Counted from the stretch's first letter, positions 24,325-32,576 are shown. The stretch: 64,000 bases of DNA from Salarchaeum japonicum (GCF_020614395.1 NZ_CP085324.1:1989564-2053563); one strand, 5' to 3'. Numbers and translations are program-made. The notes: generated from the letters alone by a model not told the origin.

Positions 24325-25008
24325 ATGACGTTCAGCATCTGCGTGCGCGAGGAGTACGAGGACGACGGCGACACCCAGTATCGGTTCGGGGTGGCGGTGA
24401 CGACGCGGCTTCCCGGGGTGGGGACGCTGTGCCCGTTCGTCTCCGAGCACGGCGCGGTGGCGACGCAGAGCCTCGTGAACGTCGAGCTCGGCCGGAAGGG
24501 CGTCGAGTACCTCGGGGACGGGCTCGCGGTGGAGGACGCGCTGGACGCGCTGTTGAACGCGGACGACGGGAAACCGGAGCGGCAGTTGCACGGCGTCGGC
24601 GCGGACGGCGAGTTCGCGTTCTCGGGCGACGAGTGCGGGGAGTGGTTCGGCGACCTCGTCGGGGAGAACTACACGGTCGCGGGGAACCTCCTCACGGGCG
24701 AGTCCGTCATCGAGGCGGCGGCGGCGGCGTACGAGGACGGCGACCGCGAGGAACCGCTGGCGAAGCGCCTCATCGACGCGCTCGGCGCGGGGCAGGCCGA
24801 GGGCGGGGACAAGCGCGACGACCTCGAAGTGCAGTCCGCGGCCGTGAAGGTGGCGACGACGGAAGACCGCGAGTTCGACCCGTACTACGACGACCTGCGC
24901 GTGGACGCGAGCACGGAGCCAGTCCAGGACCTCCGGGAGACGTTCCGGCTCGCGAGCGAGGGCCAGGAGACGGTGCTGGAGAAGTACGCGGAGGAGAGCG
25001 AGGAGTAG
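24325..25008 (+). CDS. DUF1028 family putative Ntn-hydrolase
   Basis: This 227-residue protein matches the DUF1028 pattern: TFSICVREE at the N terminus, GVAVTTRLPGVGTLCPFVSEHGAVATQSLVN, then a VEDALDALLNADDGKPERQLHGVGADGEFAFSGDEC segment and YTVAGNLLTGESVIEA. The family has an Ntn-hydrolase-like fold with an exposed N-terminal Thr or Ser after Met removal (here Thr2). Substrate is unknown. The start is the ATG at 24325. An upstream extension would run antisense through sepF and is rejected. Confidence 0.85.
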   Translation: MTFSICVREEYEDDGDTQYRFGVAVTTRLPGVGTLCPFVSEHGAVATQSLVNVELGRKGVEYLGDGLAVEDALDALLNADDGKPERQLHGVGADGEFAFSGDECGEWFGDLVGENYTVAGNLLTGESVIEAAAAAYEDGDREEPLAKRLIDALGAGQAEGGDKRDDLEVQSAAVKVATTEDREFDPYYDDLRVDASTEPVQDLRETFRLASEGQETVLEKYAEESEE

Positions 25009-25200
25009 TCAGGCGCTTCGGACGCGGCTGGCGCGCGAGCGGCCGCACGCGGTGCATTCTGCGATTCGATAGGGTTCGCGGGAGTACGCGCAGTTCTCGC
25101 CGTCGGGACGTTCCTGTCGGAGTTCGATGGTCACCAGGTGGGTCGTGGTCGCGTCACAGAGCGGACAGGGTTCGTCGTGGCGTTGCGGGCCCCGAGACAT
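25009..25200 (-). CDS. Small zinc-ribbon protein (DUF7835-like)
   Basis: This 63-residue protein has two CxxC knuckles (CPLC near residues 12-15 and CTAC near 53-56) that likely bind one zinc. The middle part LVTIELRQERPDGENCAYSREPYRIAEC is strand-rich, as in small archaeal zinc ribbons. I associate it with DUF7835. Its role is unknown. It converges with the DUF1028 gene, with adjacent stop codons. Confidence 0.78.
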   Translation of the reverse strand: MSRGPQRHDEPCPLCDATTTHLVTIELRQERPDGENCAYSREPYRIAECTACGRSRASRVRSA

Positions 25201-25255
25201 CGTGCTTCGCTCGGAAGTACACCGACCGTCCGCATATAATTTTCTCCCGAACTAG

Positions 25256-25735
25256 TCAGGGAACGAACTCGTAGAGGTCGTCGCCGACGTGGTGGATAGA
25301 GTCAACGACCTTCCCGGAGTCCCCGGTCATCTCGCTTCCGGGGACGAGCGCGCGGCCGACCGCGAGCGCCTTCCCGTGCGTCTCCTCCACGATGACGACG
25401 AGGTCACCCTCACTGATGGCGTCGTCCGCGTCGACGATGCCGGGTCGCATCACGTCCGCGCCGCCGCTGACGAACGAGATAGCGCCCGCGTCCACCGTCA
25501 CGGTTCCCGTCTCGGGGTCGGTCTCGTTCGCGCCGCGCACGGTGACGAACGGTTCGTCGTCGATGTAGCACGCGAGCGGGTCGCCGTCCACGAGGATGAG
25601 GTCGAACTCGGAGTCCGCGAGTTCCACGAGTTCGTACGTGTCCGCGTCGAACGACACCCCGAGCGTGTCCGCGAGGTTGTCGTTCAGCCGCGACACTTCG
25701 TCGCTCCGCAGGTGGTGGCGCGAGGATATCTCCAT
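25256..25735 (-). CDS. PUA-domain RNA-binding protein
   Basis: This 159-residue protein begins MEISSRHHLRSDEVSRL and ends with a PUA domain (about residues 75-155): FVSGGADVMRPGIVDADDAISEGDLVVIVEETHGKALAVGRA. PUA domains bind structured tRNA or rRNA; stand-alone archaeal versions of this layout are thought to be translation- or RNA-modification-associated (MCT-1/Tma20-like). The start is the ATG at 25733-25735. It is divergent from the RNase R family gene, which also fits an RNA context. Confidence 0.85.
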   Translation of the reverse strand: MEISSRHHLRSDEVSRLNDNLADTLGVSFDADTYELVELADSEFDLILVDGDPLACYIDDEPFVTVRGANETDPETGTVTVDAGAISFVSGGADVMRPGIVDADDAISEGDLVVIVEETHGKALAVGRALVPGSEMTGDSGKVVDSIHHVGDDLYEFVP

Positions 25736-25840
25736 ACCCCCTGCTGGGAGCGCTCGGCGCTTAAAACGTCCGTCTCGCGACATCGGGTCGTGCGCGGGGA
25801 GGGCGACACCACTAACTACGGGACTCACCTACCTCGGGGT

Positions 25841-27130
25841 ATGTCAGACGAGCAGGCCGCGGCGGGCACCCCCGAAGGCCAGGGGCCCGTGCGCGTCCCC
25901 CAGGATCTCGCGGATCGACTCGAATCGAAGCGCGAGGATCTCTTCGAGAAGTTCGGCATCGAGGACGCGTTCCCGCCCGAAGTCGTCGAGGAAGCCGAGG
26001 CTCGCACCGAGGGCGTCCAGCAGGAGATCCAGGACGAACTCGACGAGCGCGAAGACCTCCGGGAGATGACGACGTGGACGACCGACCCGGTGGACGCGCA
26101 GGACTTCGACGACGCCATCAGCGTCGAGGAGCGCGAGGACGAGTACGTGCTCTGGGTGCACATCGCGGACGTGACGCACTACGTCACGCCGGACACGGAG
26201 ATGTGGGAGTCCGCGGTGACGCGCGCGAACACCGTCTACCTCCCGGGGTACACGGTGCACATGCTCCCGCCCGTGCTCGCGGAGACGGTGTGTTCGCTCG
26301 TGCCGAACGAAGACCGGCTCGCGCACACGGTCGAGATGCACCTCGACAAGGAGACGCTCTCCTACGACACCATCGACATCTACAAGTCCGTCATCCACTC
26401 GGACGAACGCCTCACGTACACGCAGGCCGAAGACCGCCTCGACGACCCCGACAGCCCGCTGCACGACGAGATTTCGCTCGTGTTCGACCTCGCCGACCAG
26501 ATGCACGAACAGCGCAAGGAGGACGGCTCGCTCGTGCTCAATCCGCGACGTGACCGCGCGCACACCATCATCGAGGAGTGCATGCTGAAGGCGAACAAGG
26601 CCGTCACGCACGAACTCATGTGGAACCGGGGCGTCGAAGCCGTCTACCGCGTCCACCCCCAGCCGAGTCCGGACGAGTGGAGCGACGCGCTCCGGGAGAT
26701 TCAGGAACTCGACGGCGTCTCCGTCCCCGGCGACTCCTGGGACGACCCGCGGAAGGCCGTGAACGCGACATTGGAGCAAGCGCCCGACCGCCAGCTCGGG
26801 AAGATTCAGTGGGCGGTGATGAAGGTGATGCCGCGCGCGAAGTACATGAACGACCCGTTCGGCGGCCACCACGCCCTCAACTTCGAGATTTACGGACACT
26901 TCACGAGCCCCATCCGGCGGATGAGCGACCTCGTGAACCACTGGATCGTCTACCAGAACGACGTGCCGGAGACGCTCATCGAACTCTGCGACCACGCGAG
27001 CGACAAGCAGAAGGACGGCGAGCAGGCGGAACGCGAGTACAAGCAGTTCCTCGAAGAAGTAGGCTTGGATCCGAACGCCGTCAACAACCGCGGTATCGAG
27101 GTCGCTGACGTGGACGACATCGAGTACTGA
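25841..27130 (+). CDS. rnr: RNase R/RNB-domain exoribonuclease
   Basis: This 429-residue protein consists mainly of the RNB catalytic domain of RNase II/R. The active-site motif is DPVDAQDFDDAIS near residues 81-93 (the aspartates bind Mg2+), and further family blocks are visible: VHIADVTHYV, SLVPNEDRLAHTVEM, IIEECMLKANK, and HFTSPIRRMSDLVNHW. The usual cold-shock and S1 domains are absent, so it is a compact haloarchaeal form. It would degrade RNA 3' to 5'. The ATG at 25841 has a possible ACTAACT box about 30 bases upstream. Confidence 0.92.
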   Translation: MSDEQAAAGTPEGQGPVRVPQDLADRLESKREDLFEKFGIEDAFPPEVVEEAEARTEGVQQEIQDELDEREDLREMTTWTTDPVDAQDFDDAISVEEREDEYVLWVHIADVTHYVTPDTEMWESAVTRANTVYLPGYTVHMLPPVLAETVCSLVPNEDRLAHTVEMHLDKETLSYDTIDIYKSVIHSDERLTYTQAEDRLDDPDSPLHDEISLVFDLADQMHEQRKEDGSLVLNPRRDRAHTIIEECMLKANKAVTHELMWNRGVEAVYRVHPQPSPDEWSDALREIQELDGVSVPGDSWDDPRKAVNATLEQAPDRQLGKIQWAVMKVMPRAKYMNDPFGGHHALNFEIYGHFTSPIRRMSDLVNHWIVYQNDVPETLIELCDHASDKQKDGEQAEREYKQFLEEVGLDPNAVNNRGIEVADVDDIEY

Positions 27131-27196
27131 TAAATCTACCTTGATAAACAGCCCTGATAAACACTAAGTAGGGGGAGCGACGAGACTCAGGCCAAG

Positions 27197-27976
27197 ATGG
27201 ATGCTGCCGGGGACGACACGACGCAATACCGCGTTCTCGTCGTCGACGACGACGAAGAGGTCGCCGCGACGATCAGTCTCTACCTCGAAGACGGAACGAA
27301 CCTCGAAACCGTCATCGAGACGAGCGCCGATGACGCGCTCGACCGCCTCGAAGACGCCGACATCCACTGCGTCATCTCCGACTACCAGATGCCGCGCGCC
27401 ACCGGCATCGACCTCCTCGAAGACATCCGCGAGGACTACCCCGCCCTTCCCTTCCTCCTCTTTACCGCGCGCGGCAGCGAACTCGTCGCGAGCAAGGCGA
27501 TTTCGGCGGGCGCAACCGACTACCTCCCGAAGGGCAGCCCCGAGAAGTACGACCTGCTCGCGAACCGCACCCAGAACGCCATCGAGCAAGCGGCGGCGCG
27601 CGCCGACCTCGAACGCGCGAAAGCCCGGTTCGACGCGCTCGTGAAGAACACCGAGTACACCGTCGTCACCATCGACGAGACCAGCCGCATCGAGTACGTC
27701 AACGACGCCGTCGAAGACCTCCTCGGGTACGCGCCCGGCGACCTCGACGGCGAACCCCTCGACACCATCATTCCCGAACGGCTCGCCGGAACCCACGAAC
27801 AAGCCGTCGAGGACTACCTCGAAACCGGCGAGAAGCACGTGGACTGGGACGGCACCGAGTTCCCCGCCGTTCACGCCGACGGCACCGAACTCACCGTCGA
27901 AATCGCGTTCGACGAGTACGAAACCCGGAGCGCCGGCCGTCTCTTCACCGGCGTCATGCGCCGCGCCGACGACTGA
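27197..27976 (+). CDS. Response regulator receiver-PAS protein
   Basis: This 259-residue protein has an N-terminal receiver domain (residues 12-125: VLVVDDDEEV, phospho-acceptor aspartate in VISDYQMP near residue 60, and KAISAGATDYLPKG with the conserved Lys) followed by a PAS domain (about 140-258: NTEYTVVTIDETSRIEYVNDAVEDLLGY). There is no kinase, HTH or other output domain, so it probably works as a phospho-relay or sensing partner for a separate histidine kinase. The upstream region holds three TGATAAA(C/T) repeats. The pilin gene follows about 260 bases downstream. Confidence 0.9.
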   Translation: MDAAGDDTTQYRVLVVDDDEEVAATISLYLEDGTNLETVIETSADDALDRLEDADIHCVISDYQMPRATGIDLLEDIREDYPALPFLLFTARGSELVASKAISAGATDYLPKGSPEKYDLLANRTQNAIEQAAARADLERAKARFDALVKNTEYTVVTIDETSRIEYVNDAVEDLLGYAPGDLDGEPLDTIIPERLAGTHEQAVEDYLETGEKHVDWDGTEFPAVHADGTELTVEIAFDEYETRSAGRLFTGVMRRADD

Positions 27977-28110
27977 ACGCGCGCCGGCCGCTGCGCCAGC
28001 ACCCACACGCGAGCACCCGCCATCGCCATCGAGAACCCGGCGCGTCAGCAGCGGCCGTTCGACCGACGTGTGTCAGACGGCAGCAAGGTAATGTCAGACT
28101 ACGCGGCGAA

Positions 28111-28150
28111 TGCTTTTAAGCAATTGGACGGCCTATTGACTCGTAAGCAC
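28111..28150 (+). promoter_or_regulatory. Promoter and conserved 5' leader start of host pilin gene
   Basis: A TATA-like TGCTTTTAAG at 28111-28120 is followed 32 bases later (first base to first base) by GTAAGCAC at 28143-28150, about where transcription should begin. The same two words with the same 32-base spacing occur before the provirus pilin at 31160-31199. The ATG is 92 bases beyond GTAAGCAC, so the mRNA probably has a leader of about 90 bases, unusual in a genome where leaderless genes dominate. Confidence 0.65.
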
Positions 28151-28234
28151 GCAGGATGTGGAAAAGACGGCGAGCTTCCGACCGCTCCCCGCGCACCAGC
28201 TTTTCCGGACATCCAGGGTGCACTCACCACAATC

Positions 28235-28765
28235 ATGAAACTGACATTCCCATCCATAGACGCCGACGACGACCGGGCCGTGAGCCCCGTCATCGGGGTT
28301 ATTCTGATGGTCGCCATCACGGTCATCCTGGCGGCCGTCATCGGCGCATTCGTCCTCAACCTCGGCAACGACATCCAGAACACCGCACCCCAGGCCAGCA
28401 TCCAAGTCGTTGACGCTGGTGACAACTTCGACGCAGATAATATGGACAATGGCACCGCCATGTTCTACATCAATCACCAGCAGGGCGACGACATCCAGTT
28501 CCAGAACTTGAAAATTGTCGTGACCGCTGAAAGCGGTAACCAAATAGCAAACTTCACTGCGGCAGAAAACTGGGAAAACGGCCCCGTTGAAATCACCGGC
28601 GCAGGAAGCGGCGAGTTCAGTACCGGTACTCAGCTGACGGTCGCAGTCGCGGATAACGGAACCCTGTCCGGCTCGGAGTGGAGCGCCAATACGCAGTACA
28701 CGTTCCAGTTCATCGACCAGAACTCCGGCAGTACGGTCGGAACGTCCACCGCGACGCTCCAGTAA
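28235..28765 (+). CDS. Type IV pilin (PilA-like, archaeal pilin N-terminal domain)
   Basis: This 176-residue pilin has a class III signal: charged start [14 protein letters not shown], then the prepilin-peptidase context [27 protein letters not shown], the hydrophobic helix that packs in the filament core. The exported domain is beta-rich and polar, with NGT and NFT sequons. Archaeal pilins of this family form adhesion pili. A close paralogue lies 3 kb downstream inside the integrated element. The start is the ATG at 28235; an upstream extension from 28070 is only the leader. Confidence 0.9.
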   Translation: MKLTFPSIDADDDRAVSPVIGVILMVAITVILAAVIGAFVLNLGNDIQNTAPQASIQVVDAGDNFDADNMDNGTAMFYINHQQGDDIQFQNLKIVVTAESGNQIANFTAAENWENGPVEITGAGSGEFSTGTQLTVAVADNGTLSGSEWSANTQYTFQFIDQNSGSTVGTSTATLQ

Positions 28766-29081
28766 CGCCGGCAATCGATTTCTTCGCGTTTTCCGATTCG
28801 CTACCGACGGATAGCGAACGACGCCGCGAACCCGCTCGTTCTACGCACCGCCACGGGTGCTGTCTTTCTCATCGAAAACGTTGCCCGCCCGGAGCCTCGC
28901 GAGCGAACGAGTACCAGCCGACGATACGGGGCGCGGAGACCAGACTACCGCATCCGTTGAACGAACCGAACGGAAGCCAAGCTACGGAACGAGAGCGACG
29001 AAAGAGGAAGTGAAGTGGACTCGCTGGGTAGGAACCGCAAGAGGGCGGCGAGTTCTAACCGATTTCTGTGTCTCGAACATC
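28766..29081. other. Non-coding junction between pilin gene and integrase, includes att site
   Basis: No convincing gene is present. A weak hairpin (GCACC ... GGTGC around 28846-28860) after the pilin could end its transcript. The left attachment repeat of the integrated element is at 29014-29028, about 250 bases after the pilin stop, and the integrase stop codon is at 29082. Sequence left of 29014 is therefore host and right of it is element. Confidence 0.6.
29014..29028 (+). repeat. att direct repeat, integrase-proximal copy
   Basis: AGTGGACTCGCTGGG is identical to 42219-42233 and corresponds to the last 13 bases of tRNA-Ala plus two bases beyond its 3' end. Only this short piece of tRNA is present here, so this is the distal attachment site created by integration. 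The repeat ends sharply on both sides. Confidence 0.85.
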
Positions 29082-30146
29082 TCACTCACCACCCGGAAGC
29101 TGCTCCCGGCGAACGTCCATCTTCTCCCGCTCCGTCCGCGCATCGTAGTGCTCGTACAGCACGTCGAGCGACACGTCCATCCGCTCGCTCACCGTCTCCG
29201 GCGGCGTGTCCTGATTCAAATGATGCGTAATCGCACCCCGGCGAATCGCGTGCGGCGACCGCGACGACGGACACCGCGCCGGATGCCCATCCACACCCCG
29301 CGCCTCGCACGTCCCCGGGTCGCGGTCGTGCGGACACTCCCGCCCAATCTCACACGGCTGCGTCAACCGGCAGACGTTCGCGTAAATCGTGTCCCCCGTC
29401 GGCCGCCCCTTCCGCGTCGTAAGCAACGGCGACCGCCCGGACTCGTCCGTCACATCCGGCCGGTTCGGGTTCTGAACATACCGCTCCACGACCTGATACC
29501 ACCGCGGCCCGAGGTACACCCAGCGCTCGCCACTCTCCCCATTCTTCAACCGAGTACCCTCCTCGATGCGATGCCGGAGAACGACCGCGTGGTCGTCCGG
29601 TCGAAGGTCGTCCTCGTCGAGCGACCGGAGCGCACCGCGACGCATCCCCGTCCGCCACAAGAGAGCGAGCAGCACGTGTTCACGGCTCCCCGGCTGGTAC
29701 GTCCCGTAGTGTTCGAGCATCCGATCCGCCCGCGCCGGCTTCAAATGCACGTCTCGCGAGTTCGCGCCGTCCGGCAGCTCGGGCGCGTGAACCTTCTCCG
29801 CCAGCCCGTCTCGGACGGCCTCAATATCCGCCCACCACCGAAGCGCCACCCGAATCGTGGAGAGCTGTTTCTGCAACGTGATAGCCGCAATATCCTCCCG
29901 CCGCCAGGCGACGAAATCAGCGAGGTCGCGGCCGGTAAGCGTGTTCAGGTTCTCGATCTCGCGCTCCTCGCACCACTCCGTGAAGTACCGGAGGCGAGTG
30001 CGGGCGTTCGAGAGTGTCGAATCCCGGACGCTCGGTTCTCGATGCCGGAGGAACCGCGTTACGCCCTCCTCGGGCGGGAGCGGTTGGAGGTCGTCGTTAC
30101 TTTCACTCGATTCGCTAGTCTCTTGCCGCTGATTATCGTAATCCAT
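29082..30146 (-). CDS. int: Tyrosine recombinase / integrase of the provirus
   Basis: This 354-residue XerC/D-like integrase starts at the ATG at 30144-30146 (MDYDNQRQET). A SAM-like core-binding domain covers about residues 25-125 and the catalytic domain about 135-345. Catalytic residues are recognisable: R165 (WRTGMRRG), H299 and R302 (HAIRRG), H308 or H309, and the nucleophile Y334 (YEHYD). A Cys/His-rich insert (C265, C271, C280, C292) before the HxxR box may bind zinc. The gene lies 53 bases inside the att repeat and is transcribed toward it. The frame stays open upstream to 30542, but that stretch is compositionally unlike the protein and holds hairpins and repeats, so it is treated as non-coding. 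Confidence 0.93.
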   Translation of the reverse strand: MDYDNQRQETSESSESNDDLQPLPPEEGVTRFLRHREPSVRDSTLSNARTRLRYFTEWCEEREIENLNTLTGRDLADFVAWRREDIAAITLQKQLSTIRVALRWWADIEAVRDGLAEKVHAPELPDGANSRDVHLKPARADRMLEHYGTYQPGSREHVLLALLWRTGMRRGALRSLDEDDLRPDDHAVVLRHRIEEGTRLKNGESGERWVYLGPRWYQVVERYVQNPNRPDVTDESGRSPLLTTRKGRPTGDTIYANVCRLTQPCEIGRECPHDRDPGTCEARGVDGHPARCPSSRSPHAIRRGAITHHLNQDTPPETVSERMDVSLDVLYEHYDARTEREKMDVRREQLPGGE

Positions 30147-30610
30147 CGTGTCTCGTTGGTAGGGCAGACCGGGGGTTTCCCGGCCTGTTTGTCTCGGCGA
30201 GACCGCGACCGCTGGCACGCCGCCCACCTCCCACAGCAGGGGCGTGCCGATTGGTCGCGAGTGCGCCGGAGACGACGTATTGTTTTCGCGCTGGCCACTT
30301 AGACAGGAGCCATACGCGTGGTGAAAGTGAAACTGAACTGCTCGCGCGCTGACGCGTAGGTTTCTCTCGGGAAGCGTGTCGCTTCCCTGAGTCCTTCGGT
30401 TAAGTGCGCAGTCGTCCACTTTCATGATGTGGTTCGAGCGCGCGGCGGCCGCCGTATGCCCATACTGTTTCTCACGGCCGCCCGCGCCCACCTCCCACAA
30501 TTCAGCACACCCACTTAGACTTTTGCAATAGAACTTGCACACATGAGAGTTAGATACTATTCGCGGAAGACACCGGAGCGACTAAGCGCGCATTGTCCAA
30601 CAACCAACGT
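30147..30610. promoter_or_regulatory. Control region between integrase and winged-helix gene
   Basis: This 464-base divergent spacer has no convincing gene. It contains a 15-bp direct repeat CGCCCACCTCCCACA at 30221-30235 and 30485-30499; a perfect hairpin GGGAAGCG/CGCTTCCC at 30369-30387 with a 3-base loop; and the word TCCTTCGGTTAAGT at 30392-30405, which recurs at 31869-31882 in front of the VP3-like gene. A CTAAGC box near 30580 fits a leaderless start of the winged-helix gene at 30611. The repeats are good candidates for repressor or integrase arm sites. Confidence 0.55.
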
Positions 30611-30910
30611 ATGCGGCCCCGAGTGCCCGGTATGAACGAGGTAGACGACGCTATCCTAGAGTTCTACTCAGACCTCGGGGAAGTTGGAGGGAAGCGCGTC
30701 GCCCTTCCCCCAACTGCCGTGAAGCGCCACCTCACCGACGAACTCGAATCTCTCGATAAGTCCCTATCCACATACTCGCGCAGGATGACGAAGCTCGAAG
30801 AGCGCGGACTCTTAGAATCCCCCTTCGAGGAAGGTTCGTACTATCGAATTACGGACATGGGCCTCGCGTATCTCGCGGGCGAGCTTGACGCGGACGATCT
30901 TGCGGAATAG
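30611..30910 (+). CDS. Winged-helix transcription regulator of the provirus
   Basis: This 99-residue protein has a winged helix: VDDAILEFYSDLGEVGGKRVALPPTAVKRHLTDEL, then a recognition helix (KSLSTYSRRMTKLEERGLLES) and a wing (EEGSYYRITDMGLAYLAGEL). It resembles the PhiH1-repressor-like regulators common in haloarchaeal viruses and is divergent from the integrase, the usual position of a lysogeny repressor. The ATG at 30611 has a CTAAGC box about 31 bases upstream; a TTG at 30593 is a weaker alternative. Confidence 0.82.
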   Translation: MRPRVPGMNEVDDAILEFYSDLGEVGGKRVALPPTAVKRHLTDELESLDKSLSTYSRRMTKLEERGLLESPFEEGSYYRITDMGLAYLAGELDADDLAE

Positions 30911-31159
30911 AGTTCTCTACGAGTAGTGAGCGGGAGTTGAAGGCCTTGGTCGCGCGGGGTGGCTTGGCAGTGCGCCCCCGCTATCCAGCAAGCGCCAAGG
31001 CGCTGACATCCCCATCCAGGGGATGCGTCCGGATGGACGCGTGCAAACGTAGCCCGTCAGTAAATAAAAAGGTAGTGCCGCAGCCAATTCGTGAAACATC
31101 CCTAACAGCCCCCAGACGTGCGTCAGACACAATCAGGCGTGTTTATACGAAACAGCGAT
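30911..31159. other. Non-coding stretch with three consecutive hairpins
   Basis: No gene is visible. Three perfect stems follow one another in 50 bases: AGCGCC/GGCGCT (30991-31004, 2-base loop), CATCCCC/GGGGATG (31007-31025, 5-base loop) and CGTCC/GGACG (31026-31039, 4-base loop). They lie downstream of the winged-helix gene and upstream of the pilin promoter. They could form a terminator, a small structured RNA or a replication signal; no T-run follows directly. Confidence 0.6.
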
Positions 31160-31199
31160 TGCTTTTAAGGTTCTGAAGGTACCACTATAGAGTAAGCAC
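31160..31199 (+). promoter_or_regulatory. Promoter and leader start of the provirus pilin gene
   Basis: TGCTTTTAAG at 31160-31169 and GTAAGCAC at 31192-31199 reproduce exactly the words and 32-base spacing seen before the host pilin (28111-28150). A leader of about 100 bases separates GTAAGCAC from the ATG, with TTTTCCGG at 31237-31244 also shared with the host leader (28201-28208). Confidence 0.65.
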
Positions 31200-31292
31200 A
31201 CGAGAAAGTCCGCGACACCGCCTGACCTCCACCGGATTTTCCGGCCTCCGTCACTATGGGTGTTGTGGTGCTCTCGGTGCCTCCACCCAATC

Positions 31293-31814
31293 ATGAAACT
31301 CGAAATACCATCCATTGACGCCGACGAGCGCGGTGTCAGCCCGGTTATCGGGGTTATTCTGATGGTCGCCATCACGGTCATCCTGGCGGCGGTCATCGGC
31401 GCGTTCGTCCTCAACCTCGGCCAAGACATCCAACAGACCGCACCCACCGCCAGTATCGGTGCCGTTGACGCAGGAGACCAGCTTAACGATTCGGAGCCAG
31501 ACACAGTTCTGTACGTCAATCACCAGCAGGGCGACTCCATCGAAAAGTCGAATCTTCGGATAACCGTAACGAACGAAAGCGGTGCCCAAATAGCGGACAT
31601 TACGTGGAACAGCGATACCGGGAGCTGGGATGCAGGCACGAATAGTGAACTGAATATTTCGACTGACCTCACGGACAATTCGTTCGATGCGGGAGATCAG
31701 CTCGTGCTCAACGAAATATCTGGTAACAACGTGTCTGCGGGCGAATTCACAGTGCAGATTATCGACACTGAGTCTGGTTCAACCGTCGCCTCTCCGACTG
31801 CTAGCGTCGAGTAA
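31293..31814 (+). CDS. Type IV pilin carried by the provirus
   Basis: This 173-residue pilin starts MKLEIPSIDADERG and continues with the same prepilin signal and core helix as the host pilin ([29 protein letters not shown]). At DNA level 72 of 74 bases agree between 31347-31420 and 28292-28365. The exposed C-terminal domain is more diverged, though a NHQQGD motif is kept. It sits between the regulator and the structural genes of the element. It could alter adhesion or receptor display of the lysogen; a virion role cannot be excluded. Confidence 0.88.
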   Translation: MKLEIPSIDADERGVSPVIGVILMVAITVILAAVIGAFVLNLGQDIQQTAPTASIGAVDAGDQLNDSEPDTVLYVNHQQGDSIEKSNLRITVTNESGAQIADITWNSDTGSWDAGTNSELNISTDLTDNSFDAGDQLVLNEISGNNVSAGEFTVQIIDTESGSTVASPTASVE

Positions 31815-31916
31815 CTCACTCAGTTCGCCGTTCTTTTTAGTGGCTCCCGGATTCGCATAGCTACTGAATCCTTCGGTTAAGTTCGGGCATCGGGTCGTTC
31901 TTCGTGGGTACTACCC

Positions 31917-32321
31917 ATGAAAAAAGAGTTCGACCCGCTTGACGCGGCTCTCACGATCCTCACGATGATCTCCGGGTTCATCGTGACTGGTATCGCACAG
32001 TTCAACCTCTTCGATGTGGACTTCGGCGCGACCGCATTCACGCTCGCCGGCCACGGCCTCTCGACGGCCTACGTCATCGGCGCGCTGGCGCTCGTCGGTA
32101 CCGTGCTCACCAACGAGAACGCCGAACTCTCCTCGCTCCAAGAGGACGCAAAAGACCTCGGCGACTACTACTACGGCGCGGTCATCGGCACCGCCGGCCT
32201 CATGGTCGCCTGGGTCTTCGTCGGCGACGTTTCCACCTTCTTCCAGAGTAGCGACCTCTGGGGCCTCGCCTACGTCGGCGTCGTCACCACCGGCCAGTTC
32301 GTCATCGGCTGGATGCTCTAA
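31917..32321 (+). CDS. Four-TM membrane protein, pleolipovirus VP3-like
   Basis: This 134-residue protein has four predicted membrane helices (about residues 10-29, 39-64, 83-101 and 113-133). Size, topology and position before the large spike gene match VP3, the internal membrane protein of pleolipoviruses, which lines the envelope. The word TCCTTCGGTTAAGT (31869-31882), repeated elsewhere in the element, lies about 40 bases before the ATG and probably holds its promoter. Assignment rests on topology and gene order, not on recognised sequence motifs. Confidence 0.72.
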   Translation: MKKEFDPLDAALTILTMISGFIVTGIAQFNLFDVDFGATAFTLAGHGLSTAYVIGALALVGTVLTNENAELSSLQEDAKDLGDYYYGAVIGTAGLMVAWVFVGDVSTFFQSSDLWGLAYVGVVTTGQFVIGWML

Positions 32322-32353
32322 TCGCCCGCAAACAACCACCTCAACACTCAACA

Positions 32354-32575
32354 ATGGAAAATCCACTCGAAGCCTACGAAACGACGGAAGCACTCACGTA
32401 CGGACTCGCCGGCCTCGGCTCTCTCAACGTCGGCGCAACAGAACTCCTCGGCACCAACTACGTCCAGGACGCCATCGGCACGGGGAACATGGAACTCGCC
32501 GCGTTCGCGTTCGGCGCGGGCGGCGCGGCGCTCCTCGCGCAGAAGCTCGACCTCGCCGAAGTCTGGGAGGACTAA
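32354..32575 (+). CDS. Small membrane protein of the structural cluster
   Basis: This 73-residue protein has two hydrophobic segments (about residues 14-33 and 46-63) and an acidic end. It lies between the VP3-like and spike-like genes, where betapleolipoviruses often carry small membrane-protein genes. I do not recognise the family. It probably belongs to the virion or its assembly. Confidence 0.68.
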   Translation: MENPLEAYETTEALTYGLAGLGSLNVGATELLGTNYVQDAIGTGNMELAAFAFGAGGAALLAQKLDLAEVWED

Positions 32576-32576
32576 C

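Noticed and set aside
30424-30531. 35-codon ORF after the TTAAG box in the provirus control region
   Set aside because: It has a CPYC motif and a plausible promoter distance, but it is Pro/Ala-rich and overlaps repeats; no independent support.
30147-30542. N-terminal extension of the integrase by about 130 codons
   Set aside because: The frame is open but contains a perfect hairpin, a 15-bp direct repeat and promoter-like words, and its amino acid composition is unlike the rest of the protein.
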